In this document: piece after piece, positions 1-10,042 of the stretch | Position numbering within the stretch: the first letter of the stretch is position 1 | How the letters are laid out: the number at the start of each line of letters is the position of its first letter | Assembly (NCBI RefSeq): GCF_013371465.1 | Contig: NZ_JABWDU010000004.1 | Coordinates: 62,001 to 126,000, forward strand | Reading direction: 5' to 3' | Length of the DNA stretch: 64,000 nucleotides | From: Ensifer oleiphilus | Lineage (GTDB): Bacteria > Pseudomonadota > Alphaproteobacteria > Rhizobiales > Rhizobiaceae | Program-made: the position numbers and the translations under genes | The notes under the pieces: model-generated | Databases searched by the model: none | The model's input: the letters and a program-made list of their open reading frames with translations, nothing else | What the model was told of the DNA's origin: nothing

Positions 1-105
1 GCTGTTTTCGCGCAACAGCGTATCGAGCGCCAGCAGCAGGCGCAGCCTGCCCATATCGGTCTGCCGTTCGTGCGGGGGTAAAGACGCTTGCGCTTGAACC
101 TTCAT
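1..105 (-). CDS. N-terminal fragment of a LysR-like regulator (cut by window edge)
   Basis: Only the first 35 codons are visible, starting at the ATG at 105 and running off the left edge. The stretch MGRLRLLLALDTLLRENS resembles the first helix of LysR-family HTH domains (LxxLLALDxLLRExS, normally followed by VSRAAxxL). It is divergent from the TonB-dependent receptor gene, 152 bp away, so it could share that promoter region or regulate it. The family call rests on one helix only and is tentative; there is nothing to indicate an effector. Confidence 0.45.
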   Translation of the reverse strand, partial: MKVQAQASLPPHERQTDMGRLRLLLALDTLLRENS

Positions 106-168
106 CGCTGCCGTCCCCTCAATCAAGGCTCCGGCATATTCGAAACCTGTGTTTTGCGCTCATTCACA

Positions 169-185
169 TTTAGAGCAGTTCTAAA
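169..185. promoter_or_regulatory. Irr-type iron box (ICE) upstream of the receptor gene
   Basis: TTTAGAGCAGTTCTAAA is an almost perfect inverted repeat (TTTAGA-N5-TCTAAA) lying 73-89 bp before the ATG at 258. It agrees at all but one or two positions with the rhizobial Irr box/ICE consensus as I remember it (TTTAGAA-N3-TTCTAAA). This fits iron- or haem-dependent control of the TonB-dependent receptor. Irr binding is inferred from the motif and the target gene. Confidence 0.6.
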
Positions 186-257
186 ACAGTGTCGTTGTCA
201 CCCATGCCGCCAATAACTAAGTGGATCAAAATACTCAAGTTATTTGTGGGGACAGAA

Positions 258-2432
258 ATGAGCATTGAGGCACGCGGCCTGGTGGATAAAGGCACTGAGC
301 GACACACATTCGCGTTACCGGTTGGGCGCAAGTCCGCGCAGCGCTCGTCGGAGCGTCGTCGGCACTTCGTCTACGCCTGCCTGGCGGGCGCGGCGCTGAC
401 GGTGCCGATGGAAGCGCAGGCGCAGAAAGCCAAGGACAAGGAGAAAGACACCGAGCTGGAACAGATCGTCGTCACCGCGACCGGCTTCGAGCAGAACGTC
501 AAGGATGCGCCGGCCAGCATCACCGTGGTGACCGGTGAAGAACTGGAAAAAGGCTCGTTCCGCGACCTGACCGACGCGCTACGCGATGCTCAAGGTGTGG
601 CGGTAACGGGCGTTGCCAACGAGCGCGACATCTTCATCCGCGGCCTGCCCGGCTCCTACACGCTGATCCTCGTCGACGGAAAGCGCCAGAGCACGCGCGA
701 CGCCCGCACCAATGGCAATTCCGGCTTCGAGCAGAGTTTCGTGCCGCCGGCCGCCGCAATCGAGCGCATCGAAATCGTGCGCGGGCCGATGTCGTCGCTC
801 TATGGCTCGGATGCGATGGGCGGCGTCATCAACATCATCACCCGCAAGGTCTCCGATACCTGGAACGGCTCGATCACCACCGACGCGACGGTGCAGCAGC
901 ATCAGCGTTACGGCAATTCCGGCCAGCTGTCGTTCTATGCCAACGGCCCAATCCTGAAGGACACGCTCGGCATGCAGATCTGGGGGCGTGGGCTGAAGCG
1001 CGGTGAGGATAAGTTCCTGTCCGGCATCACCGGCGCGCGCGAGCATGACCTCACCGCGCGGCTTGCCTATACGCCGAACGAGGACCACGACTTCTACCTC
1101 GAGGGCGGAACGGCGAGGCTGCGGCGCGAGGCCAATGTCGGCAAGACGATCGAAACAGGTCCAAGGGCCGTCAGCACCTACAACGACAATGATCGCGACC
1201 ACTGGTCGTTTTCCCACACCGGCCGCTGGGGACCGACCACATCCGATTTCTCGATCCTGCAGGAATGGGCAGAGCGCCGGAACTACAACTACAATGCAGC
1301 GCAAGGCCGCTTCGAAAAGCAGGCCCGGGCGCCCGAGGTTCGCAACACAGTGATCGATGGCAAGTTCACGACGCCGTTCGACCTCGGCGGCAGCCACACA
1401 CTGGTAACGGGCGGCCAATTCTTCGAAGCGCGTCTGTCAGACCAGAACCCCGGACGGCGCACCGGTCTCACCGAAAAATTCTCGGCGACACAGTGGGCGC
1501 TGTTTGCCGAGGACGAATGGCGCATGATCGACACCTTCGCATTGACGGGCGGCCTGCGCCTCGATCATCACGAAGAATATGGCTATCACCTCAGCCCACG
1601 CCTCTACGGTGTCTGGAATGCAACCGACAGCCTGACGGTCAAGGGCGGCATCTCCACCGGCTTCCGCGCGCCAGACATCCGCAGCATTGCGCCGGGCTAT
1701 GCCTACACGACGGGCGGCGGCGGTTGCTCCTATGGCCCGGCCGGTACCTGCGGCGTGATCATCGCCGACCCGAACCTCAAGGCAGAATCGAGCACGAGTT
1801 ATGAAATCGGCGCCGTCTGGGACAATGGTGACGTCATCCTGGGCGGCACCTATTTCTACACCGACTTCAAGGACAAGATCTCAAACTCGCTCGTGCTCGA
1901 CGCGGCAGGAAATCCGGTGCGCTGGAGCGAGGATCCGAACTATCGGCTCTGGTACAACTACAATATCGACGATGCCGTCATCCAGGGCGTCGAACTGACG
2001 GCGACCTGGAACGCGACCGCCGACCTGACGCTTCGTGGCAGCTACACCTACACGCAGTCCGAACAGATGACCGGAACCTATGCCGGCTTCCCCTTGGCGC
2101 GCACGCCGGAACATATGGCCAATCTCAGGGCCGACTGGTTCACGCCGGTCGAAGGTTTGGAAGCCTGGGCCTCGGTGAATTATCATGGTGAAGAGATCGC
2201 CGCGGGCGCACGTATCGGCACCAACGGCAAGCCGGTGACGATCAACGGCCAGCAGGGGCGGAAATACGACGCCTACACCACCGTAGACATCGGCACGAAA
2301 TATGCGCTCGGCGAAGGCCTGACGTTGAATGCGGCCGTCTATAACCTTCTCGACAAGACGGTCGAGCAGACCGACTTCAACACGGTGATGGAAGGTCGCC
2401 GTTTCTGGATGAGCCTGACGGCGACGTTCTGA
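258..2432 (+). CDS. TonB-dependent outer-membrane receptor (ferric siderophore type)
   Basis: A 724-residue TonB-dependent receptor that would take up an iron chelate across the outer membrane using TonB energy. The arginine-rich N-terminus and the hydrophobic stretch ending in AQAQ look like a signal peptide. The plug domain follows, with the typical segments ASITVVTGEELE, RDIFIRGLPG, RIEIVRGPMSSLYGSDAMGGVINIIT. A long beta-barrel then ends in FWMSLTATF with a C-terminal Phe. The plug is closest in feel to FepA/CirA-like catecholate receptors; the true ligand is unknown. I chose the ATG at 258 because GGGGACAG precedes it and the signal peptide is then of reasonable length. A GTG at 189 would add 23 residues and would overlap the putative Irr box region. 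Transcription probably ends at the hairpin directly downstream. Confidence 0.88.
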   Translation: MSIEARGLVDKGTERHTFALPVGRKSAQRSSERRRHFVYACLAGAALTVPMEAQAQKAKDKEKDTELEQIVVTATGFEQNVKDAPASITVVTGEELEKGSFRDLTDALRDAQGVAVTGVANERDIFIRGLPGSYTLILVDGKRQSTRDARTNGNSGFEQSFVPPAAAIERIEIVRGPMSSLYGSDAMGGVINIITRKVSDTWNGSITTDATVQQHQRYGNSGQLSFYANGPILKDTLGMQIWGRGLKRGEDKFLSGITGAREHDLTARLAYTPNEDHDFYLEGGTARLRREANVGKTIETGPRAVSTYNDNDRDHWSFSHTGRWGPTTSDFSILQEWAERRNYNYNAAQGRFEKQARAPEVRNTVIDGKFTTPFDLGGSHTLVTGGQFFEARLSDQNPGRRTGLTEKFSATQWALFAEDEWRMIDTFALTGGLRLDHHEEYGYHLSPRLYGVWNATDSLTVKGGISTGFRAPDIRSIAPGYAYTTGGGGCSYGPAGTCGVIIADPNLKAESSTSYEIGAVWDNGDVILGGTYFYTDFKDKISNSLVLDAAGNPVRWSEDPNYRLWYNYNIDDAVIQGVELTATWNATADLTLRGSYTYTQSEQMTGTYAGFPLARTPEHMANLRADWFTPVEGLEAWASVNYHGEEIAAGARIGTNGKPVTINGQQGRKYDAYTTVDIGTKYALGEGLTLNAAVYNLLDKTVEQTDFNTVMEGRRFWMSLTATF

Positions 2433-2466
2433 GGCAAGTCGGCAAGGTCTCTGCCCCGGCTATCGA

Positions 2467-2494
2467 CGGCGCCCCTTGCGGGCGCCGTTTTTTG
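2467..2494 (+). terminator. Rho-independent terminator after the receptor gene
   Basis: The stem GGCGCCC / GGGCGCC (2468-2474 and 2480-2486), with a CTTGC loop, is followed by GTTTTTT. It lies 35 bp after the receptor stop codon and just before the end of the convergent gene. Confidence 0.85.
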
Positions 2495-2495
2495 A

Positions 2496-3668
2496 CTAAC
2501 CGGGCTGTTCGACGCCGAGGGTCGCGAGCAGGCTCTGCATCCGTTTTAAGGCAAGGTCCGGTCGATCAAGCACATTGGCCTTGTCGGCCAGCCGGAAGAT
2601 GTCGGCATAATGAAGAAGGCCACGGGCGGATTGCATGCCCGCCGGCATGGTGAAATGGTTCTGGTGGCCGTTCAGCCAGGCAAGGAAGACGACGCCGGCC
2701 TTGTAATACTGCGTCGGCGCCTCGAAGATCTTGCGCGACAGCGGCACCGTCGGCTCGATGACGCCGCGGAAGGTGGCGACGTCGCCCTTGGCCAGGGCGG
2801 CAAGTGCCTTCGAGGCGGAGGGCGCGACCGCATCGAAGATGCCGAGCAGCGCGTGGCTGTATTTTTCCCCGTCGCCCTCGATCAGCTCCGCATAGTTGAA
2901 GTCGTCGCCGGTAAAGCAGAGCACGCCTTCCGGCAGACGGTTGCGCAGCGCGACTTCCCTGGCGTTGTCGAGCAGCGAGATCTTGATGCCTTCGACCTTG
3001 TCGCGGTTGGCCGCGATGATCGACAGCACCGCGTCGAGCGCCTCGTCGAAATCGTCCGATCCCCAATAACCTTTCAGCTGTGGATCGAACATGTCGCCGA
3101 GCCAGTGCAGCACCACCTTGTCCTTGGTCTGGCGCAGGATATGACCGTAGACGTGGCGATAATCGTCGGGCGAGCGGGCGACGCGGGCAAGTGCCCGGCT
3201 TGCCATCATGATGGCCCGGCCGCCCTCGCCCTCGACGAAGCCGACCTGCTCCTCATAGGCGGTAATGACGTCATCGAGGGACCGGGCATCAGCTGGCGAA
3301 AGGTGATCGGTGCCGGCGCCGCAGGCAAGATCGGCGCCTGGCACGGTTCGCGCCTCGGCCAGCGAGCGGCGGATCAACTGCTGCGCGCCCGGCCAGGCCA
3401 GGCCCATGCCGCGCTGAGCGGTATCCATCGCCTCGGCAATCTTGAAGCCCAGGCTCCAGAGATGGTGGCGGAAGGCCATCGTCTGATCCCAGTCGATGGC
3501 GGCGTTGCCCCAGGGGTCGGCATCGCGAAGCGGATCGGAGACCACATGGGCGGCCGCATAGGCGATGCGATTGAAGGTCGGCGCCGCGTGGGGTCGCTCG
3601 ATCGGTGTGCCGGTCAGCCGGTATTGCTCGAGTGAACCATCGTGGTGTGGCAACGTCAGGCTTGTCAT
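2496..3668 (-). CDS. DUF993 family protein, dihydrodipicolinate synthase-like aldolase fold
   Basis: A 390-residue protein that I recognise as the DUF993 group, usually labelled 'dihydrodipicolinate synthase family protein'. These are distant TIM-barrel relatives of class I aldolases/lyases with no well-established reaction. Visible family-like blocks include AIDWDQTMAFRHHLWSLGF, GMGLAWPGAQQLIRRS, GDMFDPQLKGYWGSDD and EGIKISLLDNAREVALR; the Lys of EGIKIS is a candidate Schiff-base residue by analogy. The start at 3668 is chosen because GGAGGAGAC precedes it; an upstream ATG at 3722 lies inside the operator. It is divergent from lacI, and both promoters carry the same palindromic operator, so it should belong to that LacI regulon. 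I infer a carbon-carbon cleaving step in the sugar pathway encoded across the divide. Confidence 0.75.
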   Translation of the reverse strand: MTSLTLPHHDGSLEQYRLTGTPIERPHAAPTFNRIAYAAAHVVSDPLRDADPWGNAAIDWDQTMAFRHHLWSLGFKIAEAMDTAQRGMGLAWPGAQQLIRRSLAEARTVPGADLACGAGTDHLSPADARSLDDVITAYEEQVGFVEGEGGRAIMMASRALARVARSPDDYRHVYGHILRQTKDKVVLHWLGDMFDPQLKGYWGSDDFDEALDAVLSIIAANRDKVEGIKISLLDNAREVALRNRLPEGVLCFTGDDFNYAELIEGDGEKYSHALLGIFDAVAPSASKALAALAKGDVATFRGVIEPTVPLSRKIFEAPTQYYKAGVVFLAWLNGHQNHFTMPAGMQSARGLLHYADIFRLADKANVLDRPDLALKRMQSLLATLGVEQPG

Positions 3669-3705
3669 CGGCTTTCGTCTCCTCCTCGGACCGTTGCATT
3701 CGAAT

Positions 3706-3725
3706 AATTTAGATCGTTCCAAATT
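3706..3725. promoter_or_regulatory. LacI operator copy 1, in the DUF993 promoter
   Basis: AATTTAGATCGTTCCAAATT is one of three copies of the palindrome TTTGGATCGTTCCAAA in the window. On the minus strand it falls in a 17-bp spacer between a TTGAAA -35 (3724-3729) and a TATTCG -10 (3701-3706), 38-57 bp before the DUF993 start. Binding there would block RNA polymerase. The 317-bp divergent region 3669-3985 holds this site, copy 2 and the two promoters; I see no gene in it. Confidence 0.7.
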
Positions 3726-3923
3726 TCAAGCGACAATTCTTCGTTTCGACCCGTAAGGCTCGGTGTTCGTCAAGTGCGTGGGGCGCCAATTGCATCTTAA
3801 GTGCATGTAATTAAAGAAAACTGACTTGCGGTAATATGCGATATGCTCACCGTTTATCTCTTGAAATTCGCCGACGGAGTCCATGCCCAGCATCGTCGAA
3901 ATCAAAATGTGAACGAAAAGCTC

Positions 3924-3952
3924 TTGACGAATTTGGATCGTTCCAATTATGA
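3924..3952 (+). promoter_or_regulatory. lacI-afr promoter with LacI operator copy 2 in the spacer
   Basis: A TTGACG -35 (3924-3929) and a TTATGA -10 (3947-3952) are separated by exactly 17 bp, and that spacer is the operator AATTTGGATCGTTCCAA (palindrome to 3948). It lies 38-56 bp before the GTG start of lacI. Autorepression by the LacI protein is the natural reading. Confidence 0.72.
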
Positions 3953-3985
3953 ATGAGGAAATTAAAGCGCCTTTGGGAGGATACT

Positions 3986-6027
<2,042 letters not shown>

Positions 6028-6031
6028 GTTG

Positions 6032-7651
6032 ATGTCGATGAACAAGCATATTTCACCCGCCGACGCCGCCGCGCTGATCCCGGATGGGGCCGTCGTTTCG
6101 GTCTCGTCCTCGAGCGGCCTTGGCTGCCCGGACCTGATGCTGAAGGCAATCGGCGAGCGGTTCGAGACGACCGGCCACCCGCGCGACCTGACGACGCTTC
6201 ATCCGATCGCTGCCGGCGACATGAGCGGTATCAAGGGTGTCGACTACATCGCCAGGAAGGGCCTCCTGAAAAAGATCATCGGCGGATCCTATCCCTCGGG
6301 TCCGTCGAGCGCCGAGCCGCCCCTGATCTGGCAGATGATCGGCGCCGACGAGGTGGCCGCCTATAACGTACCCTCCGGCATTCTCTTCGACATGCACCGC
6401 GAGGCGGCGGCCAAGCGTCCCGGCGTGATGACCAAGGTCGGGCTCGACACCTTCGTCGATCCCTCGCGCGAAGGCTGCGCCATGAATGCGTCGGCTGCAG
6501 CCGAACCTGTGGTCAAGAAGGTCTCGTTCGAGGGCGAGGACTGGCTCTATTTCAGGGCAATCGCGCCTCAGGTGGCGATCATCCGCGCGACCACGGCCGA
6601 CGAGCGCGGCAATCTCACCTATGAGCACGAGGGCGCCTATCTCGGCGGTCTCGACCAGGCGCTGGCCGCCCGCAACAATGGCGGCATCGTCATTGCCCAG
6701 GTCAAGCGCATTACCAAGGAAGGCTCGCTGAAACCCCACGACGTGCGGGTGCCCGGCGTGCTCGTCGATTATGTCGTCGTTGATCCCGACCAGAAGCAAA
6801 CGACGCAGACGCTCTACGACCCCGCCATCTCCGGCGAAATCTTCCGGCCGCTCGACAGTTTCCGCGTGCCTGAGTTCAACATCCAGAAGGTGATTGCCCG
6901 CCGGGTGGCACAGGAGCTGCAATCGGGCAGCGCCGTCAATCTCGGCTTCGGTATTTCGGCCAACGTGCCACGCATCCTGCTGGAAGAAGGCCTGCATGGC
7001 GCGGTCACCTGGGTGATCGAACAGGGTGCCGTCGGTGGCGTGCCGCTCTTGGATTTTGCCTTCGGCTGTGCCTCGAACGCTGATGCCTTCATGCCGTCGC
7101 CCTATCAGTTCACCTATTTCCAGGGCGCGGGCTTCGATGCCTCGCTGCTCTCCTTCCTCGAAATCGACCGCAATGGTTCCGTCAATGTCTCGAAGCTTTC
7201 CTTCCGGCCGCACGTGACGGCCGGTGCCGGCGGCTTCGTCGACATCACCGCGCGGGCGAAGAAGATCGTCTTTTCCGGCATGTTCAATGCCGGCGCCAAG
7301 CTTGCCGTCGAAGGCGGCAGGCTGGTGATAGAGAAGGAAGGCAAGCTGAAGAAGCTGGTCAACGAGGTCGAACACGTCACCTTCTCCGGCCGTCGCGGCA
7401 TCGAGCAGGGCCAGGACATCACCTATGTCACCGAGCGCTGCGTGATGAAGCTGACGCCTGAAGGCGTGATGCTGACCGAGATTGCGCCGGGCGTCGACCT
7501 GCAGGCGCATATTCTCGATCAATCCGAGTTTCCGCTGATCGTGTCCGATCGGTTGAAGACGATGGATGCGGCGCTGTTCCACGAAGCGCCGATCGGCCTG
7601 GCTTTGCCGGCAAAGACTGCCCGTACGCTTGGTGGAGGCGCCCGTGTCTGA
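6032..7651 (+). CDS. Fused family I CoA-transferase (acetate/propionate/3-oxoacid type)
   Basis: A 539-residue CoA-transferase with alpha and beta halves fused in one chain, as in YdiF and propionate CoA-transferases. It should move CoA from a short acyl-CoA donor to a carboxylic acid. The N-terminal half starts ISPADAAALIPDGAVVSVSSSSG. The C-terminal half carries the motif EQGAVGGVP, whose Glu (near residue 330) corresponds to the glutamate that forms the covalent CoA thioester. ATG codons at 6032 and 6038 are both possible starts. It overlaps the next gene by 8 bp and lies between afr and an enoyl-CoA hydratase. The operon therefore probably activates an acid derived from the sugar; the actual acid cannot be read from the sequence. 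Confidence 0.85.
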   Translation: MSMNKHISPADAAALIPDGAVVSVSSSSGLGCPDLMLKAIGERFETTGHPRDLTTLHPIAAGDMSGIKGVDYIARKGLLKKIIGGSYPSGPSSAEPPLIWQMIGADEVAAYNVPSGILFDMHREAAAKRPGVMTKVGLDTFVDPSREGCAMNASAAAEPVVKKVSFEGEDWLYFRAIAPQVAIIRATTADERGNLTYEHEGAYLGGLDQALAARNNGGIVIAQVKRITKEGSLKPHDVRVPGVLVDYVVVDPDQKQTTQTLYDPAISGEIFRPLDSFRVPEFNIQKVIARRVAQELQSGSAVNLGFGISANVPRILLEEGLHGAVTWVIEQGAVGGVPLLDFAFGCASNADAFMPSPYQFTYFQGAGFDASLLSFLEIDRNGSVNVSKLSFRPHVTAGAGGFVDITARAKKIVFSGMFNAGAKLAVEGGRLVIEKEGKLKKLVNEVEHVTFSGRRGIEQGQDITYVTERCVMKLTPEGVMLTEIAPGVDLQAHILDQSEFPLIVSDRLKTMDAALFHEAPIGLALPAKTARTLGGGARV

Positions 7652-8423
7652 GGATCGCATCCGGATCGAAGTCGACGGCGCGGTCGCAACAATGACCGTC
7701 GCCCGTCCGGAAAAGCTCAATGCCTTCGACATCGACATGCTGAAGGCGCTGTCTGCGGCCTGCGACAACGTCGAGATGATGCGCGAGGTTCGCGTGCTGA
7801 TCCTGACGGGTGAGGGCAAGGCGTTTTCGGCCGGCGGCGACATCAAGGCCTGGGGCGGCATGGATGCGGCCGCCTTCGGTCATGACTGGGTGCGCTTCGG
7901 CCATCGCGTGTTCGAGCGGCTGGCAACCCTCAGAATGCCCGTCATCGCGGCGCTCAACGGTCATGCGCTCGGCGGCGGCCTGGAACTGGCCGCCGCGGCC
8001 GACATCCGCATCGCCGAAAGCCAGATCAAGATCGGCCTGCCGGAAACGAGCCTCGGCATGGTTCCCGGCTGGTCGGGCACGCAGCGGCTTGTCACCCGGT
8101 TCGGCGCGCAGATCGTGCGCCGCATGGTGCTCGGCGGCGAGATGTTTTCGGCCGAAACCGCGAAGGCCGAAGGCCTGGTCGATGCCGTTGTCGAGACCGG
8201 TACGGTGATGCAGGCGGCGCGGGACTATGCAGCGCGGGTTGCCAAGCGCGGCCCGGCCGCACTCGAAATTTCAAAGCTGATGATCGCTTGCGCTGATGGC
8301 GAGGACAAGGGGGCTGCGGTCGAAGCGCTCGGCTCCATCCTCGTCGCCAAGACCGGCGATCTCAGGGAAGGTGTCGCGGCTTTTACCGAAAAGCGCGAAG
8401 CCCAGTTCAAGGGAGAATGGTAA
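7644..8423 (+). CDS. Enoyl-CoA hydratase/isomerase family protein
   Basis: A 259-residue crotonase-fold protein acting on an acyl-CoA thioester (hydration, isomerisation or retro-Claisen type chemistry). Visible features are the oxyanion-hole segment FSAGGDIKAW, the HALGGGLELAAAADIRIA block and the PETSLGMVPGWSGTQRL region, which contains the usual Glu of hydratases. The start is the GTG at 7644, with GGAGG 6 bp upstream, inside the end of the CoA-transferase gene. The overlap implies translational coupling. Next to a CoA-transferase and an aldehyde dehydrogenase, it likely works on the CoA ester made by its neighbour. The exact reaction is uncertain because the fold is catalytically diverse. 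Confidence 0.87.
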   Translation: MSEDRIRIEVDGAVATMTVARPEKLNAFDIDMLKALSAACDNVEMMREVRVLILTGEGKAFSAGGDIKAWGGMDAAAFGHDWVRFGHRVFERLATLRMPVIAALNGHALGGGLELAAAADIRIAESQIKIGLPETSLGMVPGWSGTQRLVTRFGAQIVRRMVLGGEMFSAETAKAEGLVDAVVETGTVMQAARDYAARVAKRGPAALEISKLMIACADGEDKGAAVEALGSILVAKTGDLREGVAAFTEKREAQFKGEW

Positions 8424-9931
8424 TGACGGTTCTGATGAGGCCCAAGGCACTCAGCGATCACAAGGTGCGCACGTACCAGATGCTGATCGACGGCAAATGG
8501 CTCGACAGTCAAGATGGGCGCACGCTCGAACGTGTTGCCCCCGGTCACGGCGTCGTCGTCAGCCGCTATCAGGCGGCCTCCGGCGTCGATGCCGAACGGG
8601 CGATTGCCGCTGCCCGACGTGCTTTCGACGCCGGCCCCTGGCCGCGCATGACGGCATCCGAGCGCTCGCTGATCCTGCTCAAGGCGGCCGACATGATTGC
8701 CGCGCGCGCCGACGAGCTCGCCTTCCTCGATGCCATCGAATCCGGAAAGCCGATCAGCCAGGCCAAGGGCGAGCTCGGCGGGGCTGCCGATATCTGGCGC
8801 TATGCGGCAGCTCTTGCCCGTGATCTTCACGGCGAAAGCTACAATACGCTGGGCGATGGCACGCTCGGTGTCGTCCTGCGTGAAGCAATCGGCGTCGTTT
8901 CGATCATCACGCCGTGGAACTTCCCGTTCCTGATCGTCAGCCAGAAGCTGCCTTTTGCGCTTGCTGCCGGATGCACCACTGTGGTCAAGCCTTCGGAGCT
9001 GACCTCCGCCTCGACGCTGGTTCTCGGCGAAATTCTCGAAGCCGCCGGCGTGCCGGCGGGTGTCGTCAACATTCTCACCGGCACCGGTCCCGAGGTCGGC
9101 GCGCCGATGACGACGCATGGCGATGTCGACATGATCTCGTTTACCGGTTCGACCGGCGTCGGCCGCCTGACGATGGCCAATGCCGCCCGGACCTTGAAGA
9201 AGGTCTCGCTCGAGCTCGGCGGCAAGAACCCGCAGATCGTCTTTCCCGATGCCAATCTCGAAGAGTTCATCGATGCCGCCGTCTTCGGCGCCTATTTCAA
9301 TGCTGGCGAATGCTGCAATGCCGGATCGCGGCTGATCCTTCATCGCGATATCGCCGAAGAGGTGACGGCGCGCATCGCGGCGCTCTCGGCCAAGGTGAAG
9401 GTCGGCGATCCGCTCGATCCGGAAACCCAGGTCGGTGCGATCATCACGCCGCAGCACCTGGAAAAGATTGCCAGCTATGTTTCTGCCGCATCGAAGGATG
9501 GTGCCGCGGTCGCTCATGGCGGCGAAGCCCTCGATCTCGGCATGGGCCAGTTCATGGCGCCGACCATTCTTTCTCAGGTCCGGCCCGACATGGCCGTCGC
9601 CTGCGAGGAAGTCTTTGGGCCTGTGCTGTCAGTGTTGACCTTCGAGACCACCGACGAGGCGATCCGTATTGCCAACTCCATCGACTACGGTCTGTCGGCC
9701 GGCGTCTGGAGCCGCGACTTCGACACGTGCCTCACGATCGGCCGCCGCGTGCGCGCCGGCACCGTCTGGATGAACACCTTCATGGATGGCGCGTCCGAGT
9801 TGCCGTTCGGGGGCTATCGCCAGTCCGGTCTCGGCCGTGAACTCGGCCGCCATGCGGTCGAGGACTATACCGAAACCAAGACGCTCAACATGCATATCGG
9901 CGCGCGCACCGGTTGGTGGATGCCGCGCTAA
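8423..9931 (+). CDS. NAD(P)-dependent aldehyde dehydrogenase
   Basis: A 502-residue ALDH-superfamily enzyme oxidising an aldehyde to an acid. It has the cofactor segment TPWNFPFLIVSQKLPFALAAG, the TGSTGVGRL nucleotide-binding turn, the general base Glu in LELGGKNPQ and the catalytic Cys in NAGECCNAGS (near residue 297). The ATG at 8423 overlaps the TAA of the preceding gene and has GGGAGA 6 bp upstream; an ATG at 8417 is also in frame. It is the last gene of the lacI-afr operon. It could make the acid that the CoA-transferase activates, but the substrate is not evident. No clear terminator follows in the 111 bp before the convergent LacI gene. Confidence 0.9.
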   Translation: MTVLMRPKALSDHKVRTYQMLIDGKWLDSQDGRTLERVAPGHGVVVSRYQAASGVDAERAIAAARRAFDAGPWPRMTASERSLILLKAADMIAARADELAFLDAIESGKPISQAKGELGGAADIWRYAAALARDLHGESYNTLGDGTLGVVLREAIGVVSIITPWNFPFLIVSQKLPFALAAGCTTVVKPSELTSASTLVLGEILEAAGVPAGVVNILTGTGPEVGAPMTTHGDVDMISFTGSTGVGRLTMANAARTLKKVSLELGGKNPQIVFPDANLEEFIDAAVFGAYFNAGECCNAGSRLILHRDIAEEVTARIAALSAKVKVGDPLDPETQVGAIITPQHLEKIASYVSAASKDGAAVAHGGEALDLGMGQFMAPTILSQVRPDMAVACEEVFGPVLSVLTFETTDEAIRIANSIDYGLSAGVWSRDFDTCLTIGRRVRAGTVWMNTFMDGASELPFGGYRQSGLGRELGRHAVEDYTETKTLNMHIGARTGWWMPR

Positions 9932-10042
9932 TTGCGGGATGTGAGGAGACGGATGATGAGGGCAGGGATCGCAACAACGAAACGGGACGAGGCGCCATCG
10001 CGCGCCGCGGGCCTGCCGTCGTTGTGCGCCTCGGCACGGTAT

